From Clostridiales bacterium (GTDB lineage Bacteria > Bacillota > Clostridia > Christensenellales > DTU072), in assembly GCA_012799455.1 (NCBI GenBank), contig JAAZLE010000013.1, positions 1 through 40,571 on the forward strand: 40,571 bases of DNA, given 5' to 3'. The notes beneath the pieces are model-generated. The model was not told the origin of the DNA and did no database searches. It was given only the letters and a program-made list of their open reading frames with translations. This document shows, piece after piece, positions 35,205 to 40,571 of this stretch (position 1 is the stretch's first letter; every line of letters starts with the position of its first letter). The translations under genes and the position numbers were made by a program.

Positions 35205-35453
35205 ATGAGCAAGAAGAAAAGACTAGAAGAACAAAGAAGGCAAGAAGAGTTAGAGAGGCAAAGACGCACTGCGAAGGCAAAACCTACTGCAAGTTGGCGC
35301 CACTTAAGCACTAGGGGACCGGTACCTGTTGCTCCACCAGCAGACTTTATTCAATTGACACCTATTGTTCAACCTATCCCATTGGTCCCATATTCATCTC
35401 AACAACAACCTCTTGCTATGTTTGATGAAGATGATGACGATTACTATTATTAA
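35205..35453 (+). CDS. Small soluble motif protein with basic head and acidic tail (cluster gene 3)
   Basis: 82 aa, no family recognised. Residues 1-27 are a Lys/Arg/Glu-rich helix (MSKKKRLEEQRRQEELERQR). The shared motif QLTPIVQPIPLVPYSSQ occupies 50-66 and continues QQPL to 70. The tail is DEDDDDYYY. There is no membrane helix or signal peptide. The start is set by GGAGGT eight bases upstream. It closely resembles the fifth gene in all three parts. The charge polarity and motif suggest an adaptor that binds a common partner, which is inference. Confidence 0.8.
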   Translation: MSKKKRLEEQRRQEELERQRRTAKAKPTASWRHLSTRGPVPVAPPADFIQLTPIVQPIPLVPYSSQQQPLAMFDEDDDDYYY

Positions 35454-35489
35454 GAGGATGGAAACAGTTGTTTAGACTAAAGGTTAAAA

Positions 35490-35639
35490 GTAACTAAGGT
35501 CGCGCATGTATGTGCGCAAACATTAAAATATTACAAGTTGAAAAGCATAATATCTTATGGTAAACTATTCAGTATGTTACGCGAAGGTATCGCTTTGTAA
35601 TTAAAAACATATAACAAACATCAAATATTCGGAGGGAAT
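35490..35639 (+). promoter_or_regulatory. Gap between cluster genes 3 and 4 with hairpin and possible internal promoter
   Basis: A GCGCA-N6-TGCGC hairpin lies near 35502-35517 without a T-run. TTGAAA at 35538-35543 and TAAACT at 35561-35566 are 17 bases apart and could start a second transcript for the fourth and later genes. Confidence 0.35.
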
Positions 35640-36860
35640 ATGGCACAAAAAAGACCGCAAGGACGCAGTAGTGGAGGGAATATTACTTTGCCTACTACAA
35701 ATATAAAAGTCCCATATTCTGTTCAAGGTGCGCCCCAAAGAAGACCGGCCGCTCCTCCTCCACAGAGACAAAAACCGGCGGTTCCTGTCAAAAAGAGAAG
35801 AAGAAAAGAAAGATCTTACTTTTTCATAATGAGAAGAGGGGTTTGTTTTGCGATGTTATTACTAGCCCTATTATGGGTATTAATAATAGGATTAAATTAT
35901 ATAACCTCGGCTCAAATGATAAAGGCTCCAGCAGCGAATAAAATGCTTGAGACATATACTTCGTTTATGGTGCTCAGGGACCTAACCCCGCTCGATGAAA
36001 GGTTAGAGACGGAGTCGATGGTGCCTGTACTAGACGAAGATGGAAATCCAGTACTCGATGAAGAAGGCAATCCAGTTATGGAGCCAGAAATCGATGAAGA
36101 TGGTAATGCGGTAATGATACCATATGAGGTAAAGACAAAATACGTATCTCTAATGGATCCTATATACGGTGCAATTTCAGGTCTGACTAAAAAACCTATG
36201 GTGGATGCAGAAGGGAATTCTCTTTCTCCGTATTATGACTTGATTGAAGCAAATATTAAAGGAACGGAAACAGAACTAGATGCACCCGAAGAGGGAAACA
36301 CCGAAGAAGAGGGCGAGGGGGATATAGAAGCAGAAGCTGCAGAGGAAGAAAGTGGCGAGGAAGCTACTGAAGGTGAGGAAGAAGTTTCTGCAAAAGATGC
36401 GGATAAGATGTTCAAAATCGCTTCGATTGCATTCAGTTATTTCCCAATAGCGCTGATGGTAGCAGCACTGTTTGCTTTGATAATTGTAATACTAGCATTT
36501 CTATCTCTGTTTGGAAGAAGAATCTACAGAGGCTTTTTCATATTTGCGATAGTTATGGTACTAGTAGCTGTAGTAATGCTTGTTGGTGTTGTGGCAATGT
36601 CTGGAAGTTATGCGGGAGCTCCAAAATATGCAGAAGATGGTAGTGTTGTAAGTATTCTAGACTTCAGTAAGGTTGGAGAGGTGTTGACAGGTTCGTTTAG
36701 TCAGCCACCAGCAACAGCAATCGATCCGGAAGTAGATATTATTCCACTACAATTGGTATCTGGAGTAGGTGCATTAGCACTCGTCGTTCTACCAGTATTG
36801 ATATTAATACTCTCACTTTTCACTAAGAAGAGAGTTCCATATAGCATATTTGATAGATAA
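35640..36860 (+). CDS. Four-helix membrane protein with DEDGN-type acidic repeats (cluster gene 4)
   Basis: 406 aa, no family recognised. The basic, Pro-rich tail ends in PVKKRRRKER before helix 1 (about 66-91) and holds LPTTNIKVPYSVQGAP (about 17-32), a weak form of the shared motif. The large outer loop (about 92-263) contains three short repeats, LDEDGNPV, LDEEGNPV and IDEDGNAV, plus a Glu-rich stretch; D-x-D-G-N patterns can bind calcium, but here this is only a resemblance. Helices 2-4 are at about 264-292, 297-323 and 374-395. Helix 4 opens with IPLQLVSGV, similar to the second gene. GGAGGG is only three to four bases before the ATG. By the positive-inside rule the tail is cytoplasmic. 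Confidence 0.8.
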   Translation: MAQKRPQGRSSGGNITLPTTNIKVPYSVQGAPQRRPAAPPPQRQKPAVPVKKRRRKERSYFFIMRRGVCFAMLLLALLWVLIIGLNYITSAQMIKAPAANKMLETYTSFMVLRDLTPLDERLETESMVPVLDEDGNPVLDEEGNPVMEPEIDEDGNAVMIPYEVKTKYVSLMDPIYGAISGLTKKPMVDAEGNSLSPYYDLIEANIKGTETELDAPEEGNTEEEGEGDIEAEAAEEESGEEATEGEEEVSAKDADKMFKIASIAFSYFPIALMVAALFALIIVILAFLSLFGRRIYRGFFIFAIVMVLVAVVMLVGVVAMSGSYAGAPKYAEDGSVVSILDFSKVGEVLTGSFSQPPATAIDPEVDIIPLQLVSGVGALALVVLPVLILILSLFTKKRVPYSIFDR

Positions 36861-36880
36861 TATTCGTAATGGAGGCGGTT

Positions 36881-37126
36881 ATGAGTAAAAAGAAAAGAAA
36901 ACAAGCAGAACTAGAAGCTCAAAAGCAAGAAGTTAGAAGAAGTGCAAGACCTAGGGTAACATTTAAGGTTATGAATAATTGTGGTGTTGTGCCAGTTGCA
37001 AAACCAGCAGACTTTATCCAATTAACACCTGTTGTCCAACCATTGTCATTAGTGCCGTATTCCACTCAAGAACAACCTCTTGCAGAATTTGATGAAGATG
37101 ACGGATATTATGATGATGATTATTAA
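36881..37126 (+). CDS. Small soluble motif protein, paralogue of cluster gene 3 (cluster gene 5)
   Basis: 81 aa from the chosen ATG (MSKKKRKQAELEAQKQ), matching the start of the third gene. PVAKPADFIQLTP and QPLSLVPYSTQEQPL form the shared motif at about 39-67, and the tail is FDEDDGYYDDDY. No membrane helix. An in-frame ATG at 36869 exists, but GGAGG (36871-36875) lies after it and five bases before 36881, so the later start is right. The fourth gene ends 20 bases upstream. Alternation of large membrane and small soluble members suggests matched pairs, as inference. Confidence 0.82.
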   Translation: MSKKKRKQAELEAQKQEVRRSARPRVTFKVMNNCGVVPVAKPADFIQLTPVVQPLSLVPYSTQEQPLAEFDEDDGYYDDDY

Positions 37127-37174
37127 TGCACAAGCATTAAAATATTAATACCATAAAAGTAGGAGGAAAAAATT

Positions 37175-37876
37175 ATGACTAAAAAAACCCAAATCGCTGA
37201 AAAACCAGCACCACCAACCATGCAGAGAAAACCTGTTGCAAAGAGCCAGCCAGTTGCACCACAAGGCGCAGGTCCAATGCAGTTAACACCAATTATTCAA
37301 CCAATTGCTTTTGTTCCTTATTCAACACAAGAGCAACCACTCTATATGTATGATGATGTTCAGGAACAATATGATTATGATGATGATACTGAAGAAGTGG
37401 TAGTTGAGGAAGTGGTTGTAAGACGCAAGAAGAAGGTAAGTGGCGCATGTATAGCTCTTATCGTATTCTCGTTGATATATGTAGCTCTATACGTTATATC
37501 TTACTTTGTAAAAGATTTTGCTTATATTGCTGCAGTTAATGATACTAGCGCTCTAGCACTTTTAATCAATGTGTTTAAAGCCGAAACCATTGTTTTTGAC
37601 TCAGTTACAATAATTGCATTTGCAATTGCAGTAGGTGCAGTTTGTTGCTTATTAGTGCTAATTGCGAGTATAATTAAAATTAAGGGAGCAGGTGTACCGG
37701 CTTTTGCTAAGATATTTGCATTTTTAGGATTAGTTGTTACATTAGTTTCAGTGCTACTTGCACTATTACAAAAAGACACGATTGAAACTAACTATGGACT
37801 ATATGCATATGCAGCAATAGCTCTGTTAATCGTGATAATATCATTTCTATCAAAGAATAAAAAACAAGCAGCATAA
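37175..37876 (+). CDS. Four-helix membrane motif protein (cluster gene 6)
   Basis: 233 aa, no family recognised. The shared motif is nearly ideal in the N-terminal tail: QLTPIIQPIAFVPYSTQ at 36-52, then EQPL to 56, followed by an acidic Tyr/Asp stretch (YDDVQEQYDYDDDTEE) like the tails of the small proteins. RRKKKVSG marks the cytoplasmic side before helix 1 (about 89-112). Helices 2-4 lie at about 144-166, 174-199 and 209-227, ending KNKKQAA. In effect it is a small motif protein fused to a four-helix domain. AGGAGG is eight bases upstream of the ATG. Confidence 0.82.
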   Translation: MTKKTQIAEKPAPPTMQRKPVAKSQPVAPQGAGPMQLTPIIQPIAFVPYSTQEQPLYMYDDVQEQYDYDDDTEEVVVEEVVVRRKKKVSGACIALIVFSLIYVALYVISYFVKDFAYIAAVNDTSALALLINVFKAETIVFDSVTIIAFAIAVGAVCCLLVLIASIIKIKGAGVPAFAKIFAFLGLVVTLVSVLLALLQKDTIETNYGLYAYAAIALLIVIISFLSKNKKQAA

Positions 37877-37892
37877 TATTTAATAATATTAT

Positions 37893-37921
37893 TTGATTAT
37901 TGCGGGGAAAGTATTGATAAT
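37893..37921 (+). promoter_or_regulatory. Possible internal promoter before cluster gene 7
   Basis: TTGATT at 37893-37898 and GATAAT at 37916-37921 are 17 bases apart in the 74-base gap after gene 6. No terminator precedes it. Confidence 0.35.
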
Positions 37922-37950
37922 ATAAACAAAAGGGAGGAGAGAGTGTAGTT

Positions 37951-38304
37951 ATGAGAAAGTGCAGAAGAAAACCTGAACCAATCACAGATGGTGTTGCAAG
38001 GACTAATGTTCCTACGAGACAACCACAGGTAGGACCATTTCCGCTTATGCAAGTACCAGCACAAACGATGGTAATGCCAAACACAAGTTCATTTGAGGTA
38101 GCATCGAATGGAATGCCTATGGGTCTTCCAACATATACTTCAATTGATGAATATGGTCGTGCGTTTGCACCTGCTATGCACTACGGACCTCAACCGAACA
38201 GCGCGCCTGTACCAGTACCCAAACCCGCAACGATTGTGCAATTAACACCAATTGTAGCCCCCGTGAACTTTATCCCCAATTACGGTGGCGGTGAACAAGA
38301 ATAA
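37951..38304 (+). CDS. Soluble Pro/Met-rich motif protein (cluster gene 7)
   Basis: 117 aa, no family recognised. It starts with a basic MRKCRRKPEP and is low-complexity, rich in Pro, Met and Thr. The C-terminus holds VPVPKPATIVQLTPIVAPV then NFIPNYGGGEQE, so the motif (about 97-111) ends early and lacks the Q-x-QPL half. There is no signal peptide or membrane helix. GGGAGG lies 13 bases from the ATG, a long spacing. The eighth gene starts 11 bases after its stop. The truncated motif would test which half of it matters for binding. Confidence 0.75.
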   Translation: MRKCRRKPEPITDGVARTNVPTRQPQVGPFPLMQVPAQTMVMPNTSSFEVASNGMPMGLPTYTSIDEYGRAFAPAMHYGPQPNSAPVPVPKPATIVQLTPIVAPVNFIPNYGGGEQE

Positions 38305-38315
38305 AGAGGTCAGTT

Positions 38316-39290
38316 ATGGAAAACAGAAAAAATGCAAACCAAAGTATGGTGGCAGCCAGTCCGCAAATAGAGAGTGACAGATGGGTTCCAGTGGATGAAC
38401 AGTCTTTGGGATTTTCACTTCCACCAATACCATCAAAATCACCAGTAGTAGGACCGGATGGAGCAATTTACCAAGTAGGTGAATCTGTAGAACTAGCAAA
38501 AGTTGCGAGTAATTCAAACAATGCCGTTCCAGCTCCTTCGTCAATAGTACAAATGCCTGCTATAGTACAGCCAATAGCATTGGTACCCTACACTTCACAA
38601 AATCAGCCAATGTTACAGTACGATCCTTATTCAAGGCCTGTAGAGCCACAAGGGGCTCCAAAGTCTCCTGTATATTACAAAAAACCTTATAGAGGAATCA
38701 GCGCTGTAGCTATTATATTGAGTTTAGTAGGTATTTTATTGTTACTTCTATTGTCAGTTGCAGTTTTTCAAGCAAACGATATGAGAGAAGGCTTTAAACT
38801 AAATGGAATAGGTGCCATAAAGTCAATTGCCGATGTGTTTGGTGTAGATACTGGTAGTGAGTATGCAAAAGCAATTATTGGAAATGCAGATGCAAATAAA
38901 ATTATTGTAAGCATATTCCCATTCTTAGTAGCAATTATTGCGGTTATCTTCTTAGCTCTTCTCATCAAATATTTAGTAAAGTTTGCTAGCAAGAAAACGC
39001 CAAGAGGATTTAGCTGGTTAACATTGGTTAATATAATACTAATAGTGCTAGCCGCAGTTATGTTACTTTTGATGTCTAATGCAGAAGTTGAACAGCCATT
39101 AAGAGCCGAAAATACTGCAAAATTCTTCTCGATAGGAACCTTAAAGTCAACAATTTCCTGGGGATGGGGATTGTTCTCAGCGCTCATAATATCAATTGTG
39201 ATGCTGTTCGTCCCATTGTTTGCTAAGAAGAATGCTTATGCAATTGAGAAAGACGATCCATCTAAAAAGACCTATATTATAGAAGACTAA
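38316..39290 (+). CDS. Four-helix membrane motif protein (cluster gene 8)
   Basis: 324 aa, no family recognised. The N-terminal tail of about 125 residues is Pro/Ser-rich, with the motif as VQMPAIVQPIALVPYTSQ at about 78-95 and NQPM to 99, then QYDPYSRP. KKPYRGI precedes helix 1 (about 127-152). Helices 2-4 lie at about 199-222, 232-253 and 282-303; the stretch NKIIVSIFPFLVA at helix 2 recalls FKIASIAFSYFPI in gene 4. The outer loop between helices 1 and 2 (FKLNGIGAIKSIADVFGVD) is not acidic-repetitive, unlike genes 2 and 4. AGAGG is six bases upstream. It is the last cluster gene, followed by a terminator. Confidence 0.82.
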   Translation: MENRKNANQSMVAASPQIESDRWVPVDEQSLGFSLPPIPSKSPVVGPDGAIYQVGESVELAKVASNSNNAVPAPSSIVQMPAIVQPIALVPYTSQNQPMLQYDPYSRPVEPQGAPKSPVYYKKPYRGISAVAIILSLVGILLLLLLSVAVFQANDMREGFKLNGIGAIKSIADVFGVDTGSEYAKAIIGNADANKIIVSIFPFLVAIIAVIFLALLIKYLVKFASKKTPRGFSWLTLVNIILIVLAAVMLLLMSNAEVEQPLRAENTAKFFSIGTLKSTISWGWGLFSALIISIVMLFVPLFAKKNAYAIEKDDPSKKTYIIED

Positions 39291-39314
39291 TTGTTCACAA
39301 AATTAAACATTAAG

Positions 39315-39341
39315 CAGCCGGCAACAAACCGGCTGTTTTTT
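39315..39341 (+). terminator. Terminator of the motif cluster
   Basis: CAGCCGG and CCGGCTG pair around CAACAAA and are followed by TTTTTT, 24 bases after gene 8. From 39342 to 39537 I see nothing recognisable. Confidence 0.9.
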
Positions 39342-39537
39342 ATGTCGTTAATTATATATGAAAAAAAATATCTGTCTTCATATTCTTCAAAATACGATGT
39401 TATGGATTTTATATCAATTGCAAAACTTAAGTCGCTTACGGATTTGTAGTAAAAGTACAGGTAAACGAAAGGCTTATGTAGTGTAATTTTAACTTTAATG
39501 TGGTGGTAAGGTATTAGTTACTATAATCGTATATCTT

Positions 39538-39564
39538 TTGACAAAAAGTCTTTAATGCTATAAT
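39538..39564 (+). promoter_or_regulatory. Promoter of the acyl carrier protein gene
   Basis: TTGACA at 39538-39543 precedes TATAAT at 39559-39564 by only 15 bases, but the -10 has a TGC extension (TGCTATAAT), which can compensate. Confidence 0.55.
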
Positions 39565-39610
39565 ATAAAAAATATAATGAACAAGACTTAAATAAGTCGA
39601 GGGAGGAATT

Positions 39611-39835
39611 ATGTTTGAACAAGTGAGAAAAAAGATAGCCACACTTTTAGGCATTGATGAATCAAAGATAAAGATGCAGTCTAGATTTACTGAAGACTTA
39701 AAGGCAGATAGTTTAGATATAGTACAAATGCTTATAGCATTAGAAGATGATTTCGGTGTAGAGTTTTCTGATGATGAAATCAATAATTGGAAGACTGTAG
39801 GTGATATCGTAAAATATCTAGAAAATATCAAATAG
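39611..39835 (+). CDS. acpP: Acyl carrier protein
   Basis: 74 aa, the normal length. It carries growing acyl chains on 4'-phosphopantetheine. The attachment Ser is S34 in the motif ADSLDIVQM, followed by the usual acidic helix EDDFGVEFSDDEI. The start fits VRKKIATLLGIDESKI, where helix 1 leads to the loop before the DSL motif. GGGAGG is five bases upstream. It is a single gene between a terminator on each side, without fatty-acid or polyketide genes nearby, so it could serve general fatty-acid synthesis or a dedicated acyl-transfer role. Confidence 0.93.
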   Translation: MFEQVRKKIATLLGIDESKIKMQSRFTEDLKADSLDIVQMLIALEDDFGVEFSDDEINNWKTVGDIVKYLENIK

Positions 39836-39875
39836 TCATATTTCATAATTTAGGCTGGTAAAGTTAATAATTACT

Positions 39876-39908
39876 AAAAGATTAGAGGAGACTCTAGTCT
39901 TTTTTTTA
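39876..39908 (+). terminator. Terminator of the acyl carrier protein gene
   Basis: AAAAGATTAGAG and CTCTAGTCTTTT (one wobble) pair around GAGA and run on into further T. Confidence 0.85.
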
Positions 39909-39986
39909 TGCCGTCTTTTAATTATAAGTATGAATCATATTATACATACCGAATATGTGAGAAAACAACCGAATAAGCATTTCATA

Positions 39987-40015
39987 TTGAATTAGAAAAG
40001 ATAAAAAAGGATAAT
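39987..40015 (+). promoter_or_regulatory. Possible promoter of the lipoprotein remnant
   Basis: TTGAAT at 39987-39992 and GATAAT at 40010-40015 are 17 bases apart, upstream of the broken gene at 40101. Confidence 0.35.
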
Positions 40016-40100
40016 GAGGGCAATAAGGTAAGATTTTATAACAAGGAGTAGGTGTTTAAGTCCAGACTTTATTATTTGAAACAAGCTATGAGGTGGGTAT

Positions 40101-40396
40101 ATGAAAAAAAATAGTTTTAGTGATAGCGGTTATGTTGATAGCGGTAAAATTTGTCTTACTGGCTGTAAAAAACTCGCAGTTACTTGGAAAAATTATGATG
40201 GAACTGTTTTGGAGGTTGATGAAAATATTAAGAAGGGTACCATCCCTGAATGCAACGGAGAAAACCCTACAAGACCATCTGATAACGACACCGACTATGC
40301 ATTTAAAGGATGGTCGCCAACAATATGGGCATAACAGTTAAAAAAGAATATAAATATAATGTATTTAAGTATAATTTGAAAGGGGTAGGAATATGA
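40101..40396 (+). pseudogene. Frameshifted InlB-B-repeat lipoprotein remnant
   Basis: The ATG frame reads through eight A and gives a polar start, yet keeps a lipobox-like CLTGC and an InlB-B module (AVTWKNYDGTVLEVD, then YAFKGWSPTI) before stopping at 40334. With one A fewer the start becomes MKKIVLVIAVMLIA, a normal signal peptide, but that frame loses the lipobox. Beyond GWSPTI the module continues in another frame as GITVKKEYKYNVFKYNLK up to a TGA at 40394. At least three frame changes are thus needed for one coherent lipoprotein, so it looks broken. AGGTGG precedes the ATG by four bases. Confidence 0.7.
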
Positions 40397-40458
40397 AAAA
40401 GAAATTACTGATTTTTGTTTTGATTGCCGCAGTAATAATATGCATCCCTGAGTTGTAA
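40393..40458 (+). pseudogene. Signal-peptide-only stub
   Basis: 21 codons, MKKKLLIFVLIAAVIICIPE plus Leu, then a stop. It looks like the signal peptide of an exported protein with nothing behind it. AGGGG lies upstream, and its ATG overlaps the TGA of the preceding remnant (ATGA). It is probably the start of a second decayed surface-protein gene. Confidence 0.4.
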
Positions 40459-40506
40459 AATTAAATGAGCCATTTGAGGAAAAGAAAAGACCCATAGTAT
40501 ATTCCC

Positions 40507-40515
40507 TGATATAAT
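40507..40515 (+). promoter_or_regulatory. Extended -10 promoter before the last gene
   Basis: TGATATAAT with no convincing -35; the same 9 bases serve the GNAT gene at 30479. Confidence 0.4.
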
Positions 40516-40554
40516 GTTTTTGAACAAACTACAAAGTATCAGGAGAAAAGAACT

Positions 40555-40571
40555 ATGAGTCAAGAACATTG
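40555..40571 (+). CDS. Start of a gene cut by the window end
   Basis: An ATG nine bases after AGGAG (40541-40545) opens MSQEH and continues past the window. Nothing can be said about the product. Confidence 0.5.

Noticed and set aside
35502-35517. Terminator between cluster genes 3 and 4
   Set aside because: The GCGCA/TGCGC hairpin is short and followed by A-rich sequence, not a T-run.
36869-36880. Earlier ATG of cluster gene 5
   Set aside because: The ribosome site lies inside this extension, and the paralogue at 35205 starts with MSKKK.

Overview
The window is AT-rich DNA with strong AGGAGG-type ribosome sites, sigma-A-like promoters and T-tailed terminators. Its gene content (an XRE-cupin regulator with potABCD, a split transketolase, a GH38 alpha-mannosidase, InlB-B/GLUG surface proteins) fits an uncultured Bacillota, most likely a gut Clostridia lineage. 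No marker in the window fixes the order or genus; that placement is inference.

Layout. 1-12.5 kb: one gene for a 4124-residue N-terminally anchored surface protein, built from about 29 InlB-B-like beta modules and a C-terminal GLUG-type solenoid. 12.7-18.1 kb: a polyamine (spermidine/putrescine-type) uptake operon of XRE-cupin regulator, PotA, PotB, PotC and PotD, with a double-TOBE PotA and a PotD carrying a C-terminal membrane helix. 18.2-21.3 kb: GH38 alpha-mannosidase. 21.3-24.2 kb (minus strand): split transketolase (two subunits) plus a 303-residue protein of unknown function with a faint SCP2-like tail. 24.2-26.3 kb: short tandem repeats, a DUF4143-type ATPase, and a possible transposase remnant. 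26.3-30.3 kb: tRNA-Ala and tRNA-Ile, a LURP-one/YxjI-like protein, a GLUG lipoprotein with a duplicated lipobox, a YcxB-like protein, and tRNA-Arg on the minus strand. 30.5-32.8 kb: a GNAT acetyltransferase and glutaminyl-tRNA synthetase.

32.9-39.3 kb is the most unusual part. Eight consecutive same-strand genes encode five predicted four-helix membrane proteins and three small soluble proteins. Most share a proline-rich motif close to QLTPIVQPI-x-LVPYS-x-Q-x-QPL. In the membrane proteins it lies in the N-terminal tail, predicted cytoplasmic. In the small proteins it sits near an acidic, Tyr-rich or short C-terminus. I do not recognise this as a described system. The simplest model is a membrane assembly whose parts carry one common docking motif, with the small proteins as adaptors or competitors; this is inference.

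The window closes with a single-gene acyl carrier protein, a frameshifted InlB-B lipoprotein remnant, a signal-peptide-only stub, and the first codons of a gene that runs off the end.
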